NCBI GenBank assembly: GCA_964582055.1
Contig: CAZOPT010000001.1
Span: forward strand, 1 to 64,000
Direction of reading: 5' to 3'
DNA length: 64,000 nt
Source: JBKSMP01 sp964582055
GTDB taxonomy: Bacteria > Verrucomicrobiota > Verrucomicrobiia > Opitutales > UBA9783
Notes under the pieces: model-generated
The model's input: the letters and a program-made list of their open reading frames with translations, nothing else
Told to the model about the DNA's origin: nothing
Database searches by the model: none
Shown: one piece after another, positions 16,686 through 25,573 of the stretch
Layout of the letters: every line of letters begins with the position of its first letter
Position numbering within the stretch: the stretch's first letter is position 1
Program-made: the position numbers and the translations under genes

Positions 16686-19600
16686 ATGTCAAATCGTATC
16701 AATTTTGGAAAAATAAAAGAAGTGGTTCCGCCACCCGATTTAATAGGTTTGCAGTTGGCGTCCTACCGGGAATTTTTGCAAGCCGATGTACCTCCTAGTC
16801 AAAGGAAAAAGATAGGTTTAGAATCTGTTTTTCAGGAGATTTTCCCTATAGAAAGTTATGACAATAAGTGTCGGTTGGAATATGTTTCTTACCAATTGAT
16901 TGAACCAAAGTTGTCAGATTATGATTGCATTCGTGACGGAACAACCTATGCGGTTTCTTTGTATGTTAATTTGCGTTTAAAAACAGAGGAAAGTGTACAA
17001 GAGAGCGAAATTTACATGGGTGAAATTCCGTTGATGACGCCACGTGCTTCTTTTATTGTTAATGGAGCCGAAAGAGTCATTGTTAGTCAATTGCATCGTT
17101 CGCCTGGTATTTGTTTTGAGCAAGAGATGCATACGACAGGAAGAAATTTATATTCGTTTCGTATTATTCCTGATCGTGGTACGTGGATTGAAGTTCAATT
17201 TGATCCCAATGATTTGTTGTATGTTTACTTAGATCGTCGTCGTCGCCGTCGTCGTTTCTTGATTACAACTTTTTTACGTGCATTGGGTTTTAGTAGTGAC
17301 ATTGATATTTTAAATTTATTTTATAAGCCCGAAACCTTTTCTGTTGCTGACTTGTTAGGGAAGGAGGATCTTTCAGGTTATATCTTGGTGGAAGATGTTG
17401 TTGATGCACAAAAAGGACTTGTTTTAGCGCGTGCATTTGAACCTGTTACTAAGACTGTTTTGCAAAGTTTTCAGGAATCGGGTATTGAGACCGTTTTGGT
17501 GGTGGATAGTAGCAGTGATGATGGTGTTATCATTCGTTGTTTAAAGAAAGATGTGGCACCAAATGAAGAAGAAGCTTTGCGTGATATTTTTAAACGCTTG
17601 CGTCCTGGGGATCCGGCTACTTTACAAAATGCAAGAACCTTCTTTAAGCGTTTGTTTTTTGATGAGAAACGTTACGATTTAAGTCGTGTAGGACGTTATC
17701 GTTTAAATGAAAAATTTGGTGAATCTACATCGCTTAACAAACGTTTATTACAGCCGAGTGACATTGTTGCAGCAACACGTTATTTGTGTGGTTTGCGTAA
17801 AGGTTTAGGTTTGGTGGATGATATCGATCATTTGGGAAGTCGTCGCGTACGTCCTGTTGGAGAATTGTTATATCATCAATGTCGTTTGGGGTTGTCTCGT
17901 ACAGAGCGTATTGTTCGTGAACGCATGGCGCTTTATGATCAGACGGTTGATGCAGTTACTCCGCAACGTTTGATGAACACAAAAGCTTTGTCTACAGTTG
18001 TTCGTGACTTTTTTGCACGTAGCCAATTGTCTCAGTTAATGGATCAAATTAATCCATTGGCAGAATTGACTCATAAGCGGCGTTTATCGGCTTTAGGACC
18101 TGGAGGTCTTAATCGTGATCGTGCAGGTTTGGAAGTTCGTGACGTTCATGCTTCGCATTATGGTCGTATTTGTCCGATTGAGACGCCTGAAGGACCGAAT
18201 ATTGGTTTGATCAATTCCTTAACAACATACGCGCGTGTAAATGAATTTGGGTTTATTGAAACGCCTTATCGTTTAGTTCGTAAGGGTGTTGTTACGGATG
18301 AAGTTCACTATTTAACGGCAGAGCAAGAAGAGCGTGAGGTTGTTGCTCAAGCTAATTCTAAGATGGACGAAAAAGGTCATTTAGAAGGTCGCGTTACAGC
18401 TCGTAAACGTTTTGAAGTGGTTGAAGTGGATCCTAAGGAAGTAACTTACATGGATGTTTCGCCGAAACAATTGATTTCGGTTGCAACAGGTTTAATTCCT
18501 TTCTTAGAGCATGACGATGCGAGCCGTGCTTTGATGGGTTCAAACATGCAACGTCAGGGTGTTCCTTTGTTGAAGGCACAAGCTCCTTTAGTTGGAACAG
18601 GTTTAGAAGAGAAAGTGGCACGTGACTCAAGAACGATTTTGATATCGGAGTCTGATGGTATTGTAGCTGCTGTTGATGGTAAGCATATTATAGTTACTTC
18701 GGATGGTAAAATGCCGATGGTTCGTGGCGATAAAATGCTTAAGACGGATGCTAAGAAAGGTATTTATGTTTACCATTTGTATAAGTTTGTTCGTTCCAAT
18801 GCGACAACTTGTTTTAATCAGAAACCTTTAGTAAAATTAGGAGAACGGGTAAAGGCAGGGCAAGTATTGGCGGATGGTGCTGCAACAGAAAATGGTGAAT
18901 TGGCTTTAGGAAGCAATGTTTTAGTCGCTTATATGCCTTGGAATGGGTACAATTTTGAGGATGCTATTATTTTGAGTGAGCGCGTTGTTACAGAAGATGT
19001 TTTCACCTCGATTCATATTGAAGAGTATGAAGTGGTAGCTCGTGATACAAAGTTAGGAGCTGAAGAAATTACGCGTGATATTCCAAATGTAGGTGAAGAA
19101 GCTCTTAAAAATTTGGATCGAAACGGTATTGTTCGTGTTGGTTCAGAAGTGTATCCGGGTGATATTTTAGTTGGAAAGATTACGCCAAAAAGTGAGACAG
19201 AATTGGCTCCAGAAGAGAAGTTATTGCGTGCAATTTTTGGTGAAAAAGCTGCAGATATTAAAGATTCTTCGATGTTGGCGCCTCCAGGGTGTACGGGTAT
19301 TGTAATGGATGTCCGTACTTCAACTCATGCAGATAAAAGTGATGGGGAAGATGTTTCTGATTTGGTGGATCGTCGTCGTCAACTTAAGAAAATTACTGAA
19401 GAGCAGCGTGCTGCTAAGGAAAATTTGCGCGAAAGCTTAACGGAAGCCTTGTCAAATGTGCTTTTGGGTGAGAAGATCCCGTTAGATATTACGAATGGTG
19501 AGACAGGTGAGATTCTTATTCCTGCTAATCGTAAGATTACAAAGACTTTATTACGTAAGTTGGCTTCTGTTCCAGATCAGTTAGAAGTGGAGCAGTCACC

Positions 19601-20483
19601 TGTTCGTATTAAAATTTTTGAAATTGTTGGTCAATTTAAAAAACAATTTGAGGCGTTAGAGCAGGATTATGAGGCCAAAATTCAACGTTTGGATGAGGAA
19701 GAAGAAAATACCGGTGTTATTAAGAGTGTTAAGGTTTTAATTGCAGTTAAACGTAAAATTCAAGTGGGAGATAAGATGGCAGGCCGTCACGGTAACAAGG
19801 GTGTTGTTTCGCGTGTGGTACCGGTTCAAGATATGCCATTTTTAGCTGATGGAACCCCTGTTGATATTATCTTGAATCCATTAGGTGTTCCTAGCCGCAT
19901 GAATATTGGTCAGGTTTTAGAAACACACTTAGGTTGGGCTTGTAAATTGCTTGGTTTGAAAGTTTCAACGCCAGTGTTTGATGGTGTTTCAGAGTTAACC
20001 ATTCGTGAATTTTTACAAAAGGCAAATTTACCTGAAAGTGGTAAGATTACCTTGTATGATGGTTGTACCGGTGATGCATTTGCTCAAAAAGTTGTGGTTG
20101 GTTGTACCTACATGATGAAGTTGAATCATTTGGTTGCAAATAAAATTCACGCACGTGCGGTTGGTCCTTACAGTTTGATTACGCAACAACCATTGGGTGG
20201 TAAAGCGCAATATGGTGGTCAGCGTTTTGGTGAAATGGAAGTTTGGGCTTTGGAAGCTTACGGTGCTGCTTACTCCTTGCAAGAATTGTTGACGGTTAAG
20301 TCAGACGATGTTCAAGGTCGTACGCGTGTTTATGAATCGATCGTTAAAGGTTATCATTCGTTGCAAGCGGGTATTCCTCAATCGTTTAATGTTTTAGTGA
20401 AAGAAATGCAAGGTTTGTGTTTGGATGTTAAATTGGAATCTAAACAGCAACAGTTTTTTGAAGATGTAAACCTCCAGGAATAA
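16686..20483 (+). CDS. rpoB: DNA-directed RNA polymerase subunit beta
   Basis: A 1265-residue catalytic core subunit. RIFDPNDLLYVYLDRR-like lobe sequence, the rifampicin region SQLSQLMDQINPLAELTHKR and GPGGLNRDRAGLEVRDVH are present, as is NFEDAIILSERVV near the active centre. Relative to E. coli, the rifampicin cluster has Leu at 514, Ile at 518, Ala at 522 and Leu at 524. An unusual run of seven arginines lies near residue 184-190. It begins 65 bases after rplL, past a hairpin, and is 4 bases before rpoC. Confidence 0.98.
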   Translation: MSNRINFGKIKEVVPPPDLIGLQLASYREFLQADVPPSQRKKIGLESVFQEIFPIESYDNKCRLEYVSYQLIEPKLSDYDCIRDGTTYAVSLYVNLRLKTEESVQESEIYMGEIPLMTPRASFIVNGAERVIVSQLHRSPGICFEQEMHTTGRNLYSFRIIPDRGTWIEVQFDPNDLLYVYLDRRRRRRRFLITTFLRALGFSSDIDILNLFYKPETFSVADLLGKEDLSGYILVEDVVDAQKGLVLARAFEPVTKTVLQSFQESGIETVLVVDSSSDDGVIIRCLKKDVAPNEEEALRDIFKRLRPGDPATLQNARTFFKRLFFDEKRYDLSRVGRYRLNEKFGESTSLNKRLLQPSDIVAATRYLCGLRKGLGLVDDIDHLGSRRVRPVGELLYHQCRLGLSRTERIVRERMALYDQTVDAVTPQRLMNTKALSTVVRDFFARSQLSQLMDQINPLAELTHKRRLSALGPGGLNRDRAGLEVRDVHASHYGRICPIETPEGPNIGLINSLTTYARVNEFGFIETPYRLVRKGVVTDEVHYLTAEQEEREVVAQANSKMDEKGHLEGRVTARKRFEVVEVDPKEVTYMDVSPKQLISVATGLIPFLEHDDASRALMGSNMQRQGVPLLKAQAPLVGTGLEEKVARDSRTILISESDGIVAAVDGKHIIVTSDGKMPMVRGDKMLKTDAKKGIYVYHLYKFVRSNATTCFNQKPLVKLGERVKAGQVLADGAATENGELALGSNVLVAYMPWNGYNFEDAIILSERVVTEDVFTSIHIEEYEVVARDTKLGAEEITRDIPNVGEEALKNLDRNGIVRVGSEVYPGDILVGKITPKSETELAPEEKLLRAIFGEKAADIKDSSMLAPPGCTGIVMDVRTSTHADKSDGEDVSDLVDRRRQLKKITEEQRAAKENLRESLTEALSNVLLGEKIPLDITNGETGEILIPANRKITKTLLRKLASVPDQLEVEQSPVRIKIFEIVGQFKKQFEALEQDYEAKIQRLDEEEENTGVIKSVKVLIAVKRKIQVGDKMAGRHGNKGVVSRVVPVQDMPFLADGTPVDIILNPLGVPSRMNIGQVLETHLGWACKLLGLKVSTPVFDGVSELTIREFLQKANLPESGKITLYDGCTGDAFAQKVVVGCTYMMKLNHLVANKIHARAVGPYSLITQQPLGGKAQYGGQRFGEMEVWALEAYGAAYSLQELLTVKSDDVQGRTRVYESIVKGYHSLQAGIPQSFNVLVKEMQGLCLDVKLESKQQQFFEDVNLQE

Positions 20484-20487
20484 TTAT

Positions 20488-23400
20488 ATGGCTAAAGAAG
20501 AAGTTCGAGAAGTATTAGGGTTTGAAGAGGAGCCAACATTTGATTCGGTAAGTATTGCGGTGGCTTCGCCAAATGCTATTCGTCAATGGTCCAAAGGTGA
20601 AGTAAAAAATCCGGAAACGATTAATTATCGTACCTATAAGCCAGAACCAGGTGGTTTATTTTGTCAAAAAATCTTTGGTCCTGTTCGCGATTACGAATGT
20701 GCTTGTGGTAAATATAAGCGTATTAAGTATAAAGGTGTTGTTTGTGATCGCTGCGGTGTTGAAGTTACATTGTCACGAGTACGTCGTGAATGGATGGGGC
20801 ATATTGAATTGGCTGTTCCAGTTGCGCATATTTGGTTTTTAAAGACGATGCCAAGTCGTTTTGGTTTGTTATTAGGCATGACCATGCGCGATTTAGAACG
20901 TGTTATTTATTACGAAAATTATATCGTTATTGAGCCCGGTAATACCTCTTTAGAAGAGCGTCAATTGTTATCAGAGCATGAGTATCAAGCTGCTCAAGAA
21001 GAGTTTGGTGAAGATGCTTTTGTTGCTAGAATGGGTGCAGAAGCCATTAAAGAATTGTTGAAGAAACTTGATTTAAACAGTGAAGTTTCTGCAATTCAAA
21101 TGGAAATCGCAAATACAAAGTCGAAGCAAGTTAAGAAAAAGTTAGCCAAGCGTTTAAAAATTGTTAATGGTTTCATAAACTCGGGTGCCTTGCCAGAATG
21201 GATGATCTTAGATGTGATTCCAGTTATTCCGCCGGATTTACGCCCCTTAATTCCATTAGAAGGTGGTCGTTTTGCAACGAGTGATTTGAACGATTTATAT
21301 CGTCGTGTTATTAATCGTAACAATCGTTTACGTAATTTGTTACAATTGAAAACGCCTGATGTGATTATTCATAATGAAAAGCGCATGTTGCAGGAAGCTG
21401 TGGATGCTTTGTTTGATAATGGTCGTCATGGAACGCGTCCTGTTACCGGTTCGGCAAATCGTCCGTTAAAGTCTTTGAGTGACATGTTGAAAGGAAAGCA
21501 AGGTCGTTTTCGTCAGAACCTTTTGGGTAAGCGTGTTGACTATAGTGGCCGTTCGGTTATTGTTATTGGTCCTGATTTGAAGTTACATCAATGCGGTTTG
21601 CCGAAAAAGATGGCGCTTGTACTTTTTGAGCCTTTCATTATTTGTCGATTGAAAGAATTAGGTTTTGCACATACGGTTCGTGCGGCTCGCAGAATGATTG
21701 AAAATCGATCGCCAGAAGTTTGGGATATTTTGGCGGAAGTGGTTAAAGGGCATCCGGTCCTTTTGAATCGTGCGCCTTCATTGCATCGTCTTTCGATTCA
21801 GGCGTTTGAGCCTATTTTGATAGAAGGGGAAGCGATTCGCTTGCATCCATTAGTTTGCTCTGCTTTTAATGCGGATTTTGATGGTGACCAAATGGCTGTA
21901 CATGTGCCTTTATCGACAGAAGCTATTTTAGAAGCACGGTTGTTGATGCTTTCAACGAATAATATGTTTGCGCCTTCAAGCGGAAAGCCTGTTTTGACCC
22001 CATCGCAAGATATTGTTTTGGGAATGTACTTTTTGACGGCTGAAACTAAAGCGAAACCAGAAAAATCTGAACGTGTAACAATTGTTGGTAGTGGACAAGA
22101 GGCTTTGCGTATAGAATCCGAAGGTGTACTTTCTTTACACGATTGGGTTGATATGCCGAATCCTGATTTTGGAAAAGAAACAAAGTTTGGTTTTGCAAAC
22201 GAGAAATACATTCGTACAACCATTGGTCGTGTTTTATTTAATACCATTTGGCCGGAAGGTATGGGTTTTGTAAACGATGTTGTTGACAATGGAAAATTAT
22301 CTGAGTTAATTGCAGCTACTTATGATTTAGCAGATCAATCAAAAGCTGTTGAAGTTTTGGATGATTTGAAGCAATTAGGTTTTGCTATGGCAACTAAATT
22401 GGGTGCATCCATTGGTATTGATGACATGTTGGTTCCTCAGGAAAAATCTACAATTATTGAAAAAAGCCGTAAGAAGATTAAAGAAGTTGAAAATCAGTTT
22501 AAGCGTGGAATTATTACGGATGGTGAGCGATATAGTAAAGTTGTTGATGTTTGGTCAAGTGCGACCGATGAAATTGCTAAAATTGCGTTTAAAGGTTTAG
22601 AAGATGCTAATTCTAAGGATTTAAATTCGGTTTACATGATGATGACATCAGGTGCTCGTGGTAATAAGCAACAAGTTCGTCAGTTGTGTGGAGCTCGAGG
22701 TTTGATGGCAAAGCCATCCGGTGAAATTATTGAACAGCCGATTTTATCTTCTTTCCGTGAAGGTTTGAATGTATTGGAATACTTTATTTCAACTCACGGA
22801 GCTCGTAAAGGTATGGCAGATACGGCTTTGAAAACAGCTGATGCGGGTTACTTGACACGTAAATTGTGTGATGTGGCTATGGACTGTATCGTTGAAAAAA
22901 GCGATGATAGTTTAGATTTTAATAAGGGCGTTTGGAAGCAAGCTATTTACGAGGGTGACGAGGAAATTGTTAAATTATCTGAACGTATTGTAGGTCGTTG
23001 TTCCTGTGATGATGTTTTGAATCCGATTAATCCGGAAGAGATTATTATTCGTCGTGGAGAAGTGATTTCAGAAGAACAAAGTAAGCGTGTAGATGCTTTG
23101 GGAATTGATCGTATCAAAGTACTTTCACCTTTGACGCATATGCAGAAGAATGCAATGCCTGCACGTGCTTATGGTTTGGATCCTTCAACACATGAACTTG
23201 TTAAAGAAGGAACTTCGATAGGTATTATTGCTGCGCAATCGATTGGTGAACCAGGTACACAGTTGACTTTACGTACGTTCCACGTTGGAGGAGTTGCAAG
23301 TCAAGTATTGAAGTCTCCAGAAATTCGTGTTAAGCACTCGGGTATCGTTAAGTATGATGGCTTGCGTATTGTAAAAACAGGCGATAATGCAACTATTGTT

Positions 23401-24597
23401 TTAAATAAAACAGGTGTTGTGCGCATTGTTTCTGAAGATCACAGGGATTTGGAAGTTATTCATATTTATGCAGGTTCTCTTTTGACAGTCGAAGATGGCG
23501 GTTATATTGAAAAAGATAGCGTGCTTGCGATGTGGGATTTACATAATATTCCAATTTTATCTGAAAAAGGTGGTTTAGTACGTTTTAAAGATATGATGCC
23601 AGGAATTACGGTGCGTCGTTCTGTTGATAACTCTAGCGGGCAAGCATTGGGTATTATTATTGAACACCAAGAGGATTTGAATCCATCTGTTGAAGTTGTC
23701 GATCCGAAAGATTCGACGAAGGTGTTGGCAACGTATGCAATTCCGGTTGGTGCACAGGTTATCGTTAATGAAGGGGATGAGATCTATCCGGGCGCTTTAT
23801 TGGCAAAAACTCCGCGTTCTGCAGCGAAAACGCAAGATATTACCGGTGGTTTACCACGTGTTGCGGAATTATTTGAAGCACGTCGTCCCAAAGAGGTTGC
23901 AGAAATTGCTCGTATGGATGGGATTGTTTCTTTGTCAGGTATGTCTCGTGGTAAAAAACGTATGATTATCACCAATACCGATATCGATGAAACGGAAGAA
24001 CATTTAATACCTCATGGTAAGCAAATGATTGTTCAGCCAGGTGATTTTGTAAAGAAGGGACAACTTTTGACCGAAGGTGCTGCCGATCCGCATGAAATTT
24101 TAGCTGTATTGGGTGTGCATGCCTTGCAAGAGTATTTACTTTCGGAAATTCAAAAAGTTTATCGTTTGCAGGGTGTGGTCATCAATGATAAACATTTGGA
24201 GGTTATTATTGCGCGAATGTTGAGTAAAGTGCGTGTGGTAGATCCAGGTGATACGGAATATTTCTGGGGAGAACAAGTTGATCGTTTTGATTTCTTAGAG
24301 ATGAACGAGAAAATTTTGGAAGCCGGAGGAAAGCCAGCGGAAGGGGAACCTGTCTTGTTGGGAATTACAAAAGCTTCGTTGGAGACCGATAGTTTCATTT
24401 CTGCTGCTTCTTTCCAAGAAACGACACGTGTTTTGACGGAAGCTGCGACGTTGGGTAAAAAAGATGCCCTGACAGGATTTAAGGAGAATGTAATTATGGG
24501 TAACTTGATTCCTGCAGGAACAGGTATGCCACAATATCGTCATATGCTCATTAAGACTTGTGAAGAAGCACAATCAGAACAGGAGGTAGCTTCGTAA
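20488..24597 (+). CDS. rpoC: DNA-directed RNA polymerase subunit beta'
   Basis: A 1369-residue catalytic subunit in one uninterrupted chain. The N-terminal zinc site is CACGKYKRIKYKGVVCDRCG (about 71-90). The invariant Mg2+ loop NADFDGDQMAVH is near residue 460. The second zinc cluster runs from CRCSCDD-like cysteines near 838 onward, and the trigger loop GEPGTQLTLRTFHVGG is near 920. It is coupled to rpoB by a 4-base gap. Confidence 0.98.
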   Translation: MAKEEVREVLGFEEEPTFDSVSIAVASPNAIRQWSKGEVKNPETINYRTYKPEPGGLFCQKIFGPVRDYECACGKYKRIKYKGVVCDRCGVEVTLSRVRREWMGHIELAVPVAHIWFLKTMPSRFGLLLGMTMRDLERVIYYENYIVIEPGNTSLEERQLLSEHEYQAAQEEFGEDAFVARMGAEAIKELLKKLDLNSEVSAIQMEIANTKSKQVKKKLAKRLKIVNGFINSGALPEWMILDVIPVIPPDLRPLIPLEGGRFATSDLNDLYRRVINRNNRLRNLLQLKTPDVIIHNEKRMLQEAVDALFDNGRHGTRPVTGSANRPLKSLSDMLKGKQGRFRQNLLGKRVDYSGRSVIVIGPDLKLHQCGLPKKMALVLFEPFIICRLKELGFAHTVRAARRMIENRSPEVWDILAEVVKGHPVLLNRAPSLHRLSIQAFEPILIEGEAIRLHPLVCSAFNADFDGDQMAVHVPLSTEAILEARLLMLSTNNMFAPSSGKPVLTPSQDIVLGMYFLTAETKAKPEKSERVTIVGSGQEALRIESEGVLSLHDWVDMPNPDFGKETKFGFANEKYIRTTIGRVLFNTIWPEGMGFVNDVVDNGKLSELIAATYDLADQSKAVEVLDDLKQLGFAMATKLGASIGIDDMLVPQEKSTIIEKSRKKIKEVENQFKRGIITDGERYSKVVDVWSSATDEIAKIAFKGLEDANSKDLNSVYMMMTSGARGNKQQVRQLCGARGLMAKPSGEIIEQPILSSFREGLNVLEYFISTHGARKGMADTALKTADAGYLTRKLCDVAMDCIVEKSDDSLDFNKGVWKQAIYEGDEEIVKLSERIVGRCSCDDVLNPINPEEIIIRRGEVISEEQSKRVDALGIDRIKVLSPLTHMQKNAMPARAYGLDPSTHELVKEGTSIGIIAAQSIGEPGTQLTLRTFHVGGVASQVLKSPEIRVKHSGIVKYDGLRIVKTGDNATIVLNKTGVVRIVSEDHRDLEVIHIYAGSLLTVEDGGYIEKDSVLAMWDLHNIPILSEKGGLVRFKDMMPGITVRRSVDNSSGQALGIIIEHQEDLNPSVEVVDPKDSTKVLATYAIPVGAQVIVNEGDEIYPGALLAKTPRSAAKTQDITGGLPRVAELFEARRPKEVAEIARMDGIVSLSGMSRGKKRMIITNTDIDETEEHLIPHGKQMIVQPGDFVKKGQLLTEGAADPHEILAVLGVHALQEYLLSEIQKVYRLQGVVINDKHLEVIIARMLSKVRVVDPGDTEYFWGEQVDRFDFLEMNEKILEAGGKPAEGEPVLLGITKASLETDSFISAASFQETTRVLTEAATLGKKDALTGFKENVIMGNLIPAGTGMPQYRHMLIKTCEEAQSEQEVAS

Positions 24598-24610
24598 GCT
24601 TAATAAATGT

Positions 24611-24649
24611 GGGTGCAAGGTCGTTTTTTTGAAAAAAAATCTTGCATCC
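24611..24649 (+). terminator. Long hairpin between rpoC and rpsL
   Basis: GGGTGCAAGGT (24611-24621) pairs with ATCTTGCATCC (24639-24649). The interior T7 and A8 tracts can extend the pairing to a tight loop. No T-run follows (TGTTACAG), so it looks like an attenuator or RNA processing site that separates the RNA polymerase genes from the str genes. Confidence 0.6.
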
Positions 24650-24688
24650 TGTTACAGTAACTTTAATTTTTTTGGTAATAGATATAAA

Positions 24689-25072
24689 ATGCCTACAATT
24701 AATCAATTAATCGTAAAACCGAGGACGAAAATTAGTTCGAAATCAAAAGCACCTGCTTTAGGTAAAAATCCTTTTAAGCGGGGTGTGTGTATTCAAGTAA
24801 TGACACGTACTCCTAAGAAGCCTAATTCGGCTGTGCGTAAGGTAACAAAGGTACGTTTGACGAATGGTTCAGAAGTGATTGCTTATATCCCTGACGAGGG
24901 TCATAATTTGCAAGAGCATAGTGTTGTTCTTGTTCGTGGTGGACGTGTTCCGGATTTGCCCGGTGTTCGTTACCATGTTGTTCGTGGGGCATTGGATTCA
25001 CAAGGTGTTGAAAAGAGACGTCGTAGTCGTTCAAAGTATGGCGTTCAACGTCCAAAGGATAGTAAGAAATAA
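24689..25072 (+). CDS. rpsL: 30S ribosomal protein S12
   Basis: A 127-residue decoding-centre protein. ATG 24689 gives the standard start PTINQLIVKPR; an earlier in-frame TTG at 24629 lies inside the hairpin and is not used. Lys43 in RTPKKPNSA is kept. At residue 88 the motif reads GGRVPDLPG instead of GGRVKDLPG (codon CCG at 24950-24952): the near-invariant Lys88, a known streptomycin-resistance position, is proline. It starts the rpsL-rpsG-fusA-rpsJ group. Confidence 0.97.
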   Translation: MPTINQLIVKPRTKISSKSKAPALGKNPFKRGVCIQVMTRTPKKPNSAVRKVTKVRLTNGSEVIAYIPDEGHNLQEHSVVLVRGGRVPDLPGVRYHVVRGALDSQGVEKRRRSRSKYGVQRPKDSKK

Positions 25073-25084
25073 TAAGGTTGTGTT

Positions 25085-25558
25085 ATGGCACGTCGTAGAA
25101 GAGCAGAACGTAGAGAAATAAAAGAAGATCCACGCTATAAAAGTGTTTTGGTGGAACAATTGACGAATCGTGTTATGCGTTGTGGAAAAAAATCCTTGGC
25201 GCGTCGTATTGTTTACGGAGCAATTGAGCGCGTAAGCGAAAATTTGGGCAAGGGAGATCCGATGGATTTCTTATTGGCCGCTTTGGAGAATATTCGTCCA
25301 AAATTAGAGGTAAAGAGTCGTCGTGTCGGTGGTGCCACCTATCAAGTTCCAATGGAGGTTCCTTATCAACGTCAGGTGGGTTTGGCATTTCGTTGGTTGG
25401 TTCAAGCCGCAAATAAGCGCAAAGGTGCTATGTTGGAAGGTCTTGCAAATGAAATTATAGACGCTTACAACAATACCGGTGAAGTAGTAAAAAAGAAAGA
25501 AGAAGTGCATCGTATGGCTCAAGCCAATCGTGCTTTTGCTCATTTGCGTTGGTCTTAA
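25085..25558 (+). CDS. rpsG: 30S ribosomal protein S7
   Basis: A 157-residue primary binding protein of the 16S 3' domain. The MARRRRAERRE start, the central block SRRVGGATYQVPMEV and HRMAQANRAFAHLRW at the end match S7. It is 12 bases after rpsL and 15 bases before fusA in the classical str order. Confidence 0.97.
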   Translation: MARRRRAERREIKEDPRYKSVLVEQLTNRVMRCGKKSLARRIVYGAIERVSENLGKGDPMDFLLAALENIRPKLEVKSRRVGGATYQVPMEVPYQRQVGLAFRWLVQAANKRKGAMLEGLANEIIDAYNNTGEVVKKKEEVHRMAQANRAFAHLRWS

Positions 25559-25573
25559 TTAAGGGTTTAATTT

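Noticed and set aside
21798..22289. 163-codon open frame on the minus strand inside rpoC
   Set aside because: It is antisense to a conserved rpoC region and its protein looks like a mirror of rpoC codons; many such frames occur across the ribosomal block.
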